Source: CAZOOR01 sp964581505
Lineage (GTDB): Bacteria > Bacteroidota > Ignavibacteria > Kapaibacteriales > UBA2268
Direction: 5' to 3'
Length of the DNA stretch: 64,000 bases
Assembly (NCBI GenBank): GCA_964581505.1
Contig: CAZOOR010000004.1
Location: forward strand, 16,187 to 80,186
Part shown: positions 35,412 through 44,273 of the stretch, in pieces
Position numbering within the stretch: position 1 is the stretch's first letter
Layout of the letters: the number at the start of each line of letters is the position of its first letter
The notes under the pieces: generated by a model
What the model was told of the DNA's origin: nothing
The model's input: the letters and a program-made list of their open reading frames with translations, nothing else
Database searches by the model: none
Program-made: the position numbers and the translations under genes

Positions 35412-35455
35412 AAAATAAAAAAACAGCAATCTTCAATTGCAAAGACTGCTGTTTT
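35412..35455 (-). terminator. Terminator after the lipoprotein gene
   Basis: AAAACAGCA-A-TCTT paired with AAGA-C-TGCTGTTTT (13-bp stem with one mismatch), followed by a T-rich run on the minus strand. Confidence 0.75.
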
Positions 35456-35475
35456 GGAAATTTCTTGTAAAAAAA

Positions 35476-36138
35476 CTATAAGGAAACCTTGAACCTAAAC
35501 ACCAAGTCATATCTTGAATTAATAAGCGGGAACAATAGTTTAGGTACTTTCTGATCTTTGGTCTTGCTGTAAACCGCTTTTATAAAAAAATGCGGTTTGG
35601 CTTTAAGTGCAAGAGAAATAATTTTTGCAACGTCAGTCGGCACTTCCAATATATGTTCGGGATTTCTGTAATAATCTTTTACATTCACATTATAAAATTC
35701 ACCCAATAAATAATCCGGTGTATCCGGGTCTCGAACATAATTTGACGAGTCGCTCGGGTCGTTTGGATTTGGAGGGTTATCCCTCCATACTGCAAAATGT
35801 AAATAAAACTTAACGAACTTAAATTCAATGACGGGGCTATTTTTATCATTCGGATTATAAGGAACTCCATTGGCAGTAACAAGAGAATCTACCCAATAAT
35901 TGAAAGATAATATTTCTGCAATTTGAATTTTATCTTTATTGTCCCTATATTCTGGATAGTCATTTAAATTGGTAAAATCCCAAGAAGTATCGGGAGCAAA
36001 CCTATCAACCCAATTTTTATAGAAATAAACAGGCAACTGAAATTTAAATGTTGATAGACTATCAACGGTATTAGTATAACAACCTAATAAGCCGATACCA
36101 ATAACTATTGTCAATAAAATGATTAGATTTTTTTTCAT
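35476..36138 (-). CDS. Lipoprotein of unknown function
   Basis: A 220-residue protein with a lipoprotein signal (lipobox LLGC, Cys20). The mature part has a Pro/Asn/Asp-rich stretch ('WRDNPPNPNDPSDSSNY') and ends in a beta-rich 'SRYDLVFRFKVSL' with a C-terminal hydrophobic residue pattern. I do not recognise the family. It lies 46 nt downstream of the outer-membrane barrel gene and may be its partner. Confidence 0.6.
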   Translation of the reverse strand: MKKNLIILLTIVIGIGLLGCYTNTVDSLSTFKFQLPVYFYKNWVDRFAPDTSWDFTNLNDYPEYRDNKDKIQIAEILSFNYWVDSLVTANGVPYNPNDKNSPVIEFKFVKFYLHFAVWRDNPPNPNDPSDSSNYVRDPDTPDYLLGEFYNVNVKDYYRNPEHILEVPTDVAKIISLALKAKPHFFIKAVYSKTKDQKVPKLLFPLINSRYDLVFRFKVSL

Positions 36139-36184
36139 TGTATTATTTTGATTAATTAAACATCGAAATTAAATTAAAAATTGA

Positions 36185-37285
36185 TTATTTAGCTTTACCA
36201 ATTTTTTTTCTTTTCTTCATTTGGCGTTCTTTTTCAAGGTCTTTACTATTACCCCATTTGGCAAAAGAGAAAGAAATTCCGGCAGTCAGAATAGGTTGCG
36301 AAGCCCAAGCGGCATCAGCATGCAATTCAATGGAACCGATTTTGTAGGAAATACCACCCAATAATCTAAATTTATTGAATGAAGAAATATCAACATTCAG
36401 GTCTTCCAAATTTCTAATTTCTTTATAGGGACTATTTGTATAGTCGTCCGCATTACTTTTATCTCTGACGGCTTCAAGTTTACCACTAAGAGTTTCAAAT
36501 TGCAGACCTGTATAAAAAGTCAGCCCAAAATCCCAAGTTTTACTAAAATGTCCACCAATAGCAAAAGAAGAAAAATTAATTCCTTCATCTCTTGAAGCAT
36601 GGGCATAAGCAATATGAACGGCATACGCCATTCTCTCTTCTGGTAGAAACGTTTGGAAAAATTGGTCAAGTCTTTGCGATGCTGAAATTCCCCAATAAAC
36701 TAATGGCTCTCCCGAAACACCTATTGATAGGAACTTGAACCTTATCTGAGTTCGGGAAGGCAATCCGACTGTTAATTGCATAGTAGGCAAACCGGACATA
36801 AAGCTGATGTCATTACCTTCAACATAACCAATAGTTTTGTTAGTAGAATCAGGAAACCATGGATTCTGACGAGCGGCATAAATTGCCGTTGAACGCCCTC
36901 CGTAAATTGTCGGTTGTTCATTATTCTTTATATAGTCAATTAGGGTATTGCCTCCACGTCTTTCAGCGGTACGAACAATTTTTGAATTACCAAATTCTTC
37001 GGGTCTCTCTGCATTGAAAAACATTTGCGAATTAGGAATAAACATACCCGAAACGGAAATATCAAGCCCAACCGACCAATAATCTTTATAATAAGCGGTT
37101 GAGAAAAGATTAGAGTTGATGCTTTCTTCAATTGAAGTAAAGAAAGGTTTAATATATCCTTCCAAATTTTTAGAAGTAAAAAGATTAAACTCGTTACTAA
37201 ATTCAATTTTATCTCCGGCATATATTGAGCCGGAAACCATAACGGTTAAAAGAAAAGAAAAACAAAGAATAGTGAAACGTCTCAT
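36185..37285 (-). CDS. Predicted outer-membrane beta-barrel protein (DUF6588-like)
   Basis: A 366-residue protein with a signal peptide (1-23). Alternating hydrophobic strands with aromatic girdles run through it ('YWSVGLDISVSGMF', 'MQLTVGLPSRTQIRFKFLS', 'TWDFGLTFYTGLQFE', 'FRLLGGISYKIGSIELHADAAW', 'PILTAGISFSFAKW'). The layout resembles DUF6588-type barrels of Bacteroidota; that match is from memory and tentative. It ends in a Lys-rich tail. ATG at 37285 has an AGGGAGA ribosome site. Confidence 0.6.
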   Translation of the reverse strand: MRRFTILCFSFLLTVMVSGSIYAGDKIEFSNEFNLFTSKNLEGYIKPFFTSIEESINSNLFSTAYYKDYWSVGLDISVSGMFIPNSQMFFNAERPEEFGNSKIVRTAERRGGNTLIDYIKNNEQPTIYGGRSTAIYAARQNPWFPDSTNKTIGYVEGNDISFMSGLPTMQLTVGLPSRTQIRFKFLSIGVSGEPLVYWGISASQRLDQFFQTFLPEERMAYAVHIAYAHASRDEGINFSSFAIGGHFSKTWDFGLTFYTGLQFETLSGKLEAVRDKSNADDYTNSPYKEIRNLEDLNVDISSFNKFRLLGGISYKIGSIELHADAAWASQPILTAGISFSFAKWGNSKDLEKERQMKKRKKIGKAK

Positions 37286-37371
37286 ACATCTCCCTAATAA
37301 TTGACTAAATATTTATTACACTTGTACATTAAAATACAATTTAAACATTTTTTTATAATAATACAAATTCG

Positions 37372-37379
37372 TATTTTTG
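37372..37379 (+). promoter_or_regulatory. Candidate -7 promoter element for tRNA-Glu
   Basis: TATTTTTG, 20 nt upstream of the tRNA 5' end; matches TAnnTTTG. Confidence 0.4.
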
Positions 37380-37399
37380 TCTGTCAAAAAAATACAAAG

Positions 37400-37474
37400 G
37401 GCGCATTCGTCTAGCGGTTAGGACGCCGGCCTCTCACGCCGGTAACAGGGGTTCGATTCCCCTATGCGCTACCA
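37400..37474 (+). tRNA. tRNA-Glu (anticodon CTC)
   Basis: A full cloverleaf. The acceptor stem GGCGCAT/ATGCGCT has a G-U at the end, the D-arm has TCTAGCGGTTAGGA, the anticodon stem CCGGC/GCCGG encloses CTCTCAC (anticodon CUC), and the T-arm is AGGGG-TTCGATT-CCCCT. CCA is encoded (37472-37474). The D-arm pattern GUCUAG is typical of tRNA-Glu. Confidence 0.95.
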
Positions 37475-37768
37475 GAGCCAAATTTTTCAATGCGGAAATC
37501 TCTGTAACGCCCCTGTTTATGCGGTAATACGGTTTTTTAGGCAAGACTAACAAAAAGTGGCTTTTAACACATTTTTTCCTGTTTTTTACACATTTTTGAC
37601 ACATTCGATATTCGCTTTATTTCCATTTTCATCATTTCTCTTCCTTGATTCAATAAATAAACTTTTTACTTTGAGTTCAAATAATAATAATTTCTTAATC
37701 ATAATGTTTGCTTTTGCATTTTTTTTTATATTTTTGCTATGCAGCGTACAAACTAAAATTGAAATCGA
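37475..37768. other. T-rich spacer between tRNA-Glu and the WD40 gene
   Basis: 294 bases without a convincing gene. Near the tRNA there are three short copies of ACACATT within T-runs (about 37567-37605). A 71-codon plus-strand frame (37557-37772) is of low complexity, mostly Phe/Leu/Asn, and I do not call it a gene. Confidence 0.35.
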
Positions 37769-40700
37769 ATGAATAAGAAAGCCAAATATTTAATATTGAT
37801 ATATTTAAGCGTTATCTTGACGCCTGCACTTTTCGGACAGAAGAGATTGCAAATTCTGGATTATGATTTATCTTCTTACCCGAATGTTAATATATCATAC
37901 TTTACATTTGATGATGATGATTTGCCCGATTTTTCATATAAGGTTAATGACTTTGAGGTTTCGGATAACGGTAAAAGTGTTCCCGTGAATCATCAAAACT
38001 GCTTAAGCATAAATCCGTCCAATTCGGCTACTATACTTCTATCTGTGGATTTATCTATCAAAAACAATGTGATGGGAAACAAAGTTGCAAGAACTCTTGA
38101 TTTTCTAAAAGAAATCATTGCAAATATAAATAAATATAACATCAGAGCCGGGCTTCATAGTTTCAATGCACTTGCATATTTGAATCAAGATTTTACAACA
38201 GACCAAAACATATTGAATAACTTTTTGCAAACTTTACTCTTTTCGAGTGGTTCAATTATTGACACAGGCTTCTTTTCCAATCCATTAGGTTCAATAGCAC
38301 TGCTGGATAAAACCGAAGACAGTAAATCAATAATTTATTTTTCATCAACTTTTTCCAAATTTAATGTCGCTGAAGTGATTGCAAAAGCAAAGGCAAGTTC
38401 AATAAAGATTTTTCCTGTGTTTTTGGGCAATGAAATGCCTAAGGCTCTAAAACAATTAGCCGATTCCACAAATGGCTTTGCAATGTTACTGCCGAAAAAC
38501 GTACAAGATGTAAAAGGACAAGTACTCTCATTACTTGCTATGAGCAAAGATTATACCCCCTGTAAATTAGTTTGGAAGAACACTTTGGACTGCTCTTCAC
38601 TTCATTATGAAACTGTCAAAATTACAAGTGCAAATATTCAAGACACAATTTCATTTACAACCGGTGATGAGTTCAAAGCGACAATCGTTAGCACTCCACC
38701 CTATCTCCGTTTCAGTTCTGTTAGGATAGGTACATCAAAAGCGTTACGTCTATCGTTTAAAGCAAAGAACGGTGATTTGACAATAGAAGATTTACTTCTT
38801 CATAATCCGCATTTTACAATTGATTCCGGCGACATATCATCTCCCGTTCTACTGCGCAGGGACAGCAGCCGTACTGTAAAAATCAAATTTAACCCAACAG
38901 ATTCGGCAATTGTTTTCGATAGTTTGGAGATTGTTTCCAATGCATGTTCCGGTTCGACAATACTAATTACCGGAGGTTACCCGAATACGCCCCCTAATGA
39001 GCGAACACTTACTCTACTAACCCCAAAATGCGGAGCAAAATTAATAGTTAATGATACTTCTACCGTCAGATGGACAGGCTTATTGCCTGCCGATGTTATT
39101 CAATTGCAATATTCAACAAATAATGGAGCCACTTGGGATACTCTGGCAACAGATATAACAGGGCTTTCGTACAGATGGACAGTGCCTAATTTTGAGAGTG
39201 ATTCCTGCTTAGTGCGTATCATACAGTTATGGCCAAATAATATAGGTCGGACTATGGTTCTGCCACATAAAGGAGGTGTGAACTGTGCAAACTTCAATAG
39301 AGACGGTTCACTTGTAGTAACAGCGTGTAATGATAATAAGGATTTGGTTAGAATTTGGAATGCAAATAACGGACAGTTGCTCCATGAATTAAAGGGACAT
39401 ACAAAAGCAATAAACTGGGTAAATTTTGACCATAATGATAAGTATATCGTATCTACATCTGATGATGGCTCAATTATTATTTGGGATTCCAAAAAAGCGG
39501 TTATTGTACGTACATTAACGGGGCATAAAAATATTGTACGAGCGGCAAATTTCAGTCCGGACGGCAAGTATTTAATTTCTGCCTCTAAGGACCGCTCAGC
39601 ATATATTTGGAATGTAGAAACAGGTGCGAAAATCGGTACATATTCTACAGGCAATGCGTTATGGTATGCTGATTTCAGTCCGGACGGCAAATATTTTGTA
39701 ATCACAGATGATAATGGCAAAGCAGTCGTTTATAATTTCCAAACCAAGAAATTATATAAAGTATTCGACTCACATATTGGGGTGATACCCTTTGCTTCAT
39801 TCAGCCACGATATGACGAAACTTGCGATAGCGGGCTGGTTCGGCAAGGCTATTGTTTGGGATTTTGCAACAGGTATGGAATTATTTAGGGTAGCACACGA
39901 TACAAATAAAATTGTTCCTATTAATTCCTGTACCTTTGATAATACGGACAAACACTTACTGACAGCAGGCGCCGACACGGTTCCCAGATTGTGGGATTCC
40001 AATACCGGCAAACAAATTGCAACATTGCTAAATGAGCATACAAGCTCAGTCCAAATTGCTACATTCAATTTTGATGCTAAGAGAATTTTAACTGCAAGTT
40101 GGGACAGCACTGCAAAGGTCTGGAATCGAGAGCAAATCGGATTGCAGGTAGATACATCTGATTGCATATTTAGTATTCAACGGTTAAAGGTAAATATTGA
40201 TGATATTCATTTTGCCGATACTCCGCTTGGTACAATTAACGATTCGGTAGTAACGCCATTTATAACAAATTTGCTTAAATTCCCTATTCAAGTTAAAAAA
40301 TATAAAATAACCGGAGTAAACGCCGACGATTTTGAAGTTATTAATAATTTACCCCCACACCTGATAGATTCAATGGGGCATAATTATATTGAGGTGAGGT
40401 TTAACCCATCGGCACTCGGACTAAGGAAAGCAATATTGGAAATCAGTTTACCGGGAAATGTTAAAAAAATTCAATTGTCGGGCAACGGGATAAACGGCTC
40501 ATTACGACTCTCCTCAAACGTAATTGATTTCGGGCTTGTCGATATTGGTGATTTTAAGGATACAACTGTCAGCTTAATCAATAATTCGGGACAACCGGTT
40601 AGTATTGACTCTCTTATAAAATTAGGACCGGATTTCTTCCATTTCAATGTAATAAATGATATTAAACATCACATAATAAAAGCAGGTGAACGCATTGATA

Positions 40701-41497
40701 TATCTCTAAGATTTATGCCGGAATCAATAGGTCGATTGAATTCGCTTGTTAGAATTAGGCATAATGGCATCGGATATCCGATTGATTTATCAATGTTCGG
40801 CGAAGGAGTTTTGCCGCGGATAGATACTGCAACAATTGTGATTGGAGATGTAAGCGGAAAGCCCGGTGATATTATAAATATTCCGGTTAAAATATCCAAT
40901 ATTTCTTCAAATGGAATTGCACCTGCAATTACGGGGTTCAATATAACATTAGAATTTAACTCTACATTACTTGCTCCAACAGACAATAAAAATATAAATA
41001 TTGCTCAGGGTTTAAGGATATTACAAATTCAATTGCCTGTTGCGTTTGATAAAGATTCGGTATTGAAGCAATTGCCATTTCGTGTAGGCTTAGGCAACGA
41101 TACTATTTCAGCATTAAAAATTACCGAGCTATCTCTAATAGGCAAAGGAAAGATGGTGCTATTGGGTAAGGACGGAGTTTTCAGACTAACAGGCTACTGT
41201 ATGCGTGGCGGTAATCGCCTATTTGAATCGGACGGCAGAATTAGTTTGGGAAATAATGTCCCCAATCCGGTTGTAGATGCAACGAAAATAACTTTTGAAG
41301 TAATCGAAAAAGGCAATACGGAACTTTATTTAATTGATGTTCTCGGCAATAGGATAAGAACACTTGTGTCCGGAAATATACCTGCCGGAATATATAAATA
41401 CAAATTAGATGCAAACGAGCTTCCAAGCGGAAAACTATTCTATATATTACAAACACCTACAAAATTAATTATAAAATCTATGGACGTATTAAAATAA
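37769..41497 (+). CDS. Secreted VWA/WD40/ASH mosaic protein with T9SS sorting domain
   Basis: A 1242-residue surface or secreted protein. In order: signal peptide (1-23); a VWA-like domain (about 87-265) whose metal site starts 'SVDLSIKN' (DxS kept, third Ser lost); an ASH/Hydin-type Ig domain (about 305-405); an Ig-like segment (about 410-490); seven WD40 repeats (about 497-790) with 'RIWNANNG', 'IIWDS', 'YIWNVETG' and 'KVWNRE'; two more ASH-type domains (about 795-1010); a cohesin-like domain (about 1015-1145); and a type IX sorting domain (about 1155-1242) with 'NNVPNPVVDATKITF' and a terminal 'SMDVLK'. Likely a binding or scaffold protein; no enzymatic site is seen. No gene appears co-transcribed with it. 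Confidence 0.82.
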   Translation: MNKKAKYLILIYLSVILTPALFGQKRLQILDYDLSSYPNVNISYFTFDDDDLPDFSYKVNDFEVSDNGKSVPVNHQNCLSINPSNSATILLSVDLSIKNNVMGNKVARTLDFLKEIIANINKYNIRAGLHSFNALAYLNQDFTTDQNILNNFLQTLLFSSGSIIDTGFFSNPLGSIALLDKTEDSKSIIYFSSTFSKFNVAEVIAKAKASSIKIFPVFLGNEMPKALKQLADSTNGFAMLLPKNVQDVKGQVLSLLAMSKDYTPCKLVWKNTLDCSSLHYETVKITSANIQDTISFTTGDEFKATIVSTPPYLRFSSVRIGTSKALRLSFKAKNGDLTIEDLLLHNPHFTIDSGDISSPVLLRRDSSRTVKIKFNPTDSAIVFDSLEIVSNACSGSTILITGGYPNTPPNERTLTLLTPKCGAKLIVNDTSTVRWTGLLPADVIQLQYSTNNGATWDTLATDITGLSYRWTVPNFESDSCLVRIIQLWPNNIGRTMVLPHKGGVNCANFNRDGSLVVTACNDNKDLVRIWNANNGQLLHELKGHTKAINWVNFDHNDKYIVSTSDDGSIIIWDSKKAVIVRTLTGHKNIVRAANFSPDGKYLISASKDRSAYIWNVETGAKIGTYSTGNALWYADFSPDGKYFVITDDNGKAVVYNFQTKKLYKVFDSHIGVIPFASFSHDMTKLAIAGWFGKAIVWDFATGMELFRVAHDTNKIVPINSCTFDNTDKHLLTAGADTVPRLWDSNTGKQIATLLNEHTSSVQIATFNFDAKRILTASWDSTAKVWNREQIGLQVDTSDCIFSIQRLKVNIDDIHFADTPLGTINDSVVTPFITNLLKFPIQVKKYKITGVNADDFEVINNLPPHLIDSMGHNYIEVRFNPSALGLRKAILEISLPGNVKKIQLSGNGINGSLRLSSNVIDFGLVDIGDFKDTTVSLINNSGQPVSIDSLIKLGPDFFHFNVINDIKHHIIKAGERIDISLRFMPESIGRLNSLVRIRHNGIGYPIDLSMFGEGVLPRIDTATIVIGDVSGKPGDIINIPVKISNISSNGIAPAITGFNITLEFNSTLLAPTDNKNINIAQGLRILQIQLPVAFDKDSVLKQLPFRVGLGNDTISALKITELSLIGKGKMVLLGKDGVFRLTGYCMRGGNRLFESDGRISLGNNVPNPVVDATKITFEVIEKGNTELYLIDVLGNRIRTLVSGNIPAGIYKYKLDANELPSGKLFYILQTPTKLIIKSMDVLK

Positions 41498-41534
41498 GCT
41501 GCAATCATATAATTGATAATTCATACTTTTTTAT

Positions 41535-41542
41535 TATCTTTG
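41535..41542 (+). promoter_or_regulatory. Candidate promoter (-7) for etfBA
   Basis: TATCTTTG matches TAnnTTTG; ATTG lies 19 nt upstream (ending 41515) as a near-match -33. It is 40 nt upstream of the etfB ATG. Confidence 0.5.
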
Positions 41543-41581
41543 CAGACTTATTTGGATTTCAAATTATAAGGAGTATATTAA

Positions 41582-42328
41582 ATGAACATTTTAGTATGTG
41601 TTTCGCGTGTCCCGGATTCGGCGGCGAGAATATTGGTCGGAAATGATGGAAAATCCATTGACCCGCAGGGCGTTAAATACGTAGTAAATCCCTACGATGA
41701 ATTTGCTATCGAAGAAGGATTAAGATTAAAAGAAAAAAACGGCGGAACTGTAACGGCAATAACCGTTGGACAGGAAACAGCCAAAGAACAGTTGAGAACA
41801 TCTCTTGCAATGGGAGTTGATAAGGCTGTTCTTGTAAAAACAGATAAGGAATTCGATTCATTCTTTGTCGCCAATAATATTGCAGAATATGCAAAGCAGA
41901 ATAATCCCGATATAATTTTCTTGGGACGTCAGAGTATTGATATGGATTCATTACAGGTTCCTTCAATGTTAGCCGAGCTATTGCAATTACCTTCTGTGTC
42001 GGTTGTCTCAAAGATGACATACGAAGAAGGCAAAGTAATAGCAGAGAGAGATATCGAAGGCGGTAAGGAAGTAGTAGAAGCCGTAATGCCCTGTATAATA
42101 AGCGCCCAGAAAGGATTAAATGAGCCAAGATACCCAAAACTACCGGATATTATGAAAGCTCGCTCGAAACCTATTGAAGAAGTTGATGCAGTTGATTCCG
42201 ATAATAGAGTTTCCGTTTCGAAAATCGAAATTCCGGTAAAGCAAAGAGCAGGCGTAATTCTCGGCGGTGAGGATACGGATGTTGATGAATTGGTAAGATT
42301 GCTTCACGAAGACGCAAAAGTCATTTAA
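41582..42328 (+). CDS. etfB: Electron transfer flavoprotein beta subunit
   Basis: A 248-residue EtfB that with EtfA carries electrons from acyl-CoA and other dehydrogenases. It starts 'MNILVCVSRVPDSAARI' and contains 'VVNPYDEFAIEEGLRLKEK', 'ALAMGVDKAVLV'-like 'SLAMGVDKAVLVK', 'IIFLGRQSIDMDS' and 'PCIISAQKGLNEPRYPKLPDIMKA', a family hallmark. AAGGAG ribosome site. etfA follows by 23 nt. No acyl-CoA dehydrogenase or ETF-quinone oxidoreductase is next to it. Confidence 0.94.
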   Translation: MNILVCVSRVPDSAARILVGNDGKSIDPQGVKYVVNPYDEFAIEEGLRLKEKNGGTVTAITVGQETAKEQLRTSLAMGVDKAVLVKTDKEFDSFFVANNIAEYAKQNNPDIIFLGRQSIDMDSLQVPSMLAELLQLPSVSVVSKMTYEEGKVIAERDIEGGKEVVEAVMPCIISAQKGLNEPRYPKLPDIMKARSKPIEEVDAVDSDNRVSVSKIEIPVKQRAGVILGGEDTDVDELVRLLHEDAKVI

Positions 42329-42351
42329 TCAAATTGAAAGGAAAGAAAACA

Positions 42352-43308
42352 ATGAATAAAATATTAGTATATCTCGAAGCAAATAAAGGCGAATTAAAAA
42401 GAAGTTCTTATGAAGTAATTACAGCGGCAAGGAATCTCGGATTGCCAACAGTCGGTTTGTTAATTAATGGGACAGAAGAACAAGCAAACAAAGCGGCGGA
42501 ATACGGACTGCAGGAGCTTTTACTTGCAGATGTTCCCGATTTGTCTAACTTTTCATCAATGGCATACTCCACATTTACGGCAAATGCGGCAAAAGAAAAC
42601 GGTTGTGATGTAATACTCTTTTCGGGTAATGCCGCCGGTTTGGAGTTAGCCCCGCGTGTAGCAGTTAAGATGAATGCAGGTTATATATCCGATTGCGTTG
42701 CTCTTACAGTTGAAGATAATAATATAACTGCCAAGAAGCCCGTATATGCCGGCAAAGCACAGATAACAACAAAAGTTGAAACCGATACAAAGATTTTCAC
42801 ATTGCGTCCAAATGTATTTACAGCAAGCAAGGAAGCAACAAGTCTGAATATCACAAAATACTCGCCGGAATTGAATAATGATGATTTGAAAGTAAAAGTG
42901 GTTGATGTTGCAAAGAACGAGGGTAAACTTGATGTACTGGAAGCCGATGTAATTGTATCTGCCGGACGCGGTATAAAAGCACCCGAGAATTATAACATTA
43001 TTGAGGAATTGGCATCAGTTCTTGGTGGAGCGGTAGGAGCATCACGTGCAGTAGTTGACGCAGGTTGGCGTCCACACAGCGAGCAGGTAGGACAGACTGG
43101 TAAGACCGTCTCTCCCTCACTCTATATTGCCGCAGGTATTTCAGGCGCTGTTCAGCATCTTGCGGGTATGTCCACATCGAAAATAATAGTTGCAATCAAT
43201 AAAGATAAAGATGCACCGATTTTCAGTGTTTGCGACTATGGATTAGTCGGGGACTTATTTAATATCGTACCGAAATTGAGCGAAAAAATCAAGGCAATCA
43301 AAGGCTGA
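42352..43308 (+). CDS. etfA: Electron transfer flavoprotein alpha subunit
   Basis: A 318-residue EtfA. The FAD domain near the C-terminus is clear: 'VGASRAVVDAGWRPHSEQVGQTGKTVSPSLYIAAGISGAVQHLAGM' region (split by me for description) and 'IVAINKDKDAPIFSVCDYGLVGDLF'. ATG at 42352 with a GAAAGGAAAG site is preferred over a TTG 18 nt upstream. It ends the etfBA operon, followed by a strong terminator. Confidence 0.94.
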   Translation: MNKILVYLEANKGELKRSSYEVITAARNLGLPTVGLLINGTEEQANKAAEYGLQELLLADVPDLSNFSSMAYSTFTANAAKENGCDVILFSGNAAGLELAPRVAVKMNAGYISDCVALTVEDNNITAKKPVYAGKAQITTKVETDTKIFTLRPNVFTASKEATSLNITKYSPELNNDDLKVKVVDVAKNEGKLDVLEADVIVSAGRGIKAPENYNIIEELASVLGGAVGASRAVVDAGWRPHSEQVGQTGKTVSPSLYIAAGISGAVQHLAGMSTSKIIVAINKDKDAPIFSVCDYGLVGDLFNIVPKLSEKIKAIKG

Positions 43309-43323
43309 TAATTGTAATTTAGG

Positions 43324-43357
43324 AAAGCCGCGTCTTTTTTTGACGTGGCTTTTTTTT
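43324..43357 (+). terminator. Terminator of etfBA
   Basis: AAAGCCGCGTC / GACGTGGCTTT (11-bp stem with a G-U pair) and an eight-base T-tract, 15 nt past the etfA stop. Confidence 0.88.
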
Positions 43358-43421
43358 GCAATAATAAGTATTTTATGCAGTCATTTATTAAACGATTGTA
43401 CATAATTAATTAAGTAGAAAA

Positions 43422-44012
43422 ATGGAAAAAGTACAAGTAGCGGTTCTCGGTCTGACGGCGCATTCTTCATCAAATAATGCTTATGCATTGTATTTGAAAG
43501 AAATCGAAGGAAATCGCAAATTTCCTATTATAATAGGAGCATTTGAGGCACAGGCAATTGCTTTGGAGCTTGAAGGAGTACGCCCTCCGCGCCCGATGAC
43601 ACATGATTTAATCAGAACAATAATTGAAAGCTTAAACGCAACACTTGGCGAAATATATATCAATGATTTACAGGACGGAACATTTTATGCCAAATTGATT
43701 TTCGAGAATATCGGTTTGGAAATTGACGCACGCCCGAGTGATGCCATAGCTATTGCAGTAAGATGCAATACTCCGATATTTGTAAATCAGGATATACTTG
43801 ACGAAACATCAATTATTGATGCGTCCGCCGAAGCTGACGAGTTTATGAAGGATAATAGAGATATGGGCTTCCCTGCTCCCGAAAAGAAGACAAAAGCTAA
43901 AAATAAAGTAGAAGTTTTACAAGAGCAATTGGACGAAGCAATCAAAAAAGAGGAATATGAAAAAGCGGCTCAATTACGTGATGAACTAAAAAGAATTTTA
44001 GAATCTTCATAA
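43422..44012 (+). CDS. Bifunctional nuclease (BFN/DUF151) domain protein with C-terminal UVR motif
   Basis: A 196-residue protein. Residues about 1-135 are a BFN/DUF151 domain ('FPIIIGAFEAQAIALELEGVRPPRPMTHDLI', 'IDARPSDAIAIAVRCNTPIFV'). Residues about 160-195 form a UvrB/UvrC interaction motif ('LQEQLDEAIKKEEYEKAAQLRDELKRI'). The DUF151 domain is named from plant nucleases; bacterial roles are poorly known. The UVR motif usually binds UvrB/UvrC or Clp partners. It is monocistronic with its own terminator. Confidence 0.88.
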   Translation: MEKVQVAVLGLTAHSSSNNAYALYLKEIEGNRKFPIIIGAFEAQAIALELEGVRPPRPMTHDLIRTIIESLNATLGEIYINDLQDGTFYAKLIFENIGLEIDARPSDAIAIAVRCNTPIFVNQDILDETSIIDASAEADEFMKDNRDMGFPAPEKKTKAKNKVEVLQEQLDEAIKKEEYEKAAQLRDELKRILESS

Positions 44013-44050
44013 TTTTTCTTAAATTTGTGTTCTCTATTAGAACAGCAAAC

Positions 44051-44080
44051 AAAAAAGCTTATCTCGAATAGGCTTTTTTA
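44051..44080 (+). terminator. Terminator after the BFN-domain gene
   Basis: AAAAAGCTTAT-CTCGA-ATAGGCTTTTT hairpin with T-run, just upstream of tRNA-Met. Confidence 0.75.
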
Positions 44081-44088
44081 TTGATAGA

Positions 44089-44162
44089 GCCGGAGTAGCT
44101 CAGTTGGTTAGAGCATCGGAATCATAATCCGAGTGTCGGGGGTTCAAATCCCTCCTCCGGTA
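44089..44162 (+). tRNA. tRNA-Met (anticodon CAT, elongator-type)
   Basis: A full cloverleaf: acceptor GCCGGAG/CTCCGGT (terminal G-U), D-arm GCTCAGTTGGTTAGAGC, anticodon stem TCGGA/TCCGA around ATCATAA (anticodon CAU), T-arm GGGGG-TTCAAAT-CCCTC (one weak pair). CCA is not encoded, unlike the Glu gene in this window. It lacks the initiator's three G-C pairs in the anticodon stem. A lysidine-type Ile tRNA also reads CAT and cannot be fully excluded. Confidence 0.9.
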
Positions 44163-44165
44163 CAC

Positions 44166-44196
44166 AAAAGCCCGAATTGAAGTTCGGGCTTTTATA
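44166..44196 (+). terminator. Terminator of tRNA-Met
   Basis: AAAAGCCCGAA / TTCGGGCTTTT, 11-bp perfect stem with six-base loop and T-rich tail, 3 nt after the tRNA. Confidence 0.88.
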
Positions 44197-44230
44197 TTTT
44201 GTACTATTTTTTTTCTTTCCAATAATTATA

Positions 44231-44238
44231 TATTTTTG
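44231..44238 (+). promoter_or_regulatory. Candidate -7 promoter element for the secreted gene at 44274
   Basis: TATTTTTG, 36 nt upstream of the ATG at 44274. -33 unclear. Confidence 0.35.
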
Positions 44239-44273
44239 TATTGATTATTCATATTTATAATGAAGGTAATACA

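Noticed and set aside
37557..37772. 71-codon plus-strand frame before the WD40 gene
   Set aside because: Low-complexity Phe/Leu/Asn-rich translation of a T-rich spacer, no ribosome site, no family feature.
44020..44027. TAAATTTG as promoter for tRNA-Met
   Set aside because: A strong terminator (44051-44080) lies between this element and the tRNA, so it would stop the transcript first.
44089..44162. Initiator tRNA-fMet or lysidine tRNA-Ile2
   Set aside because: No three G-C pairs in the anticodon stem as in the initiator; the overall arms look like elongator Met, though Ile2 is not fully excluded.
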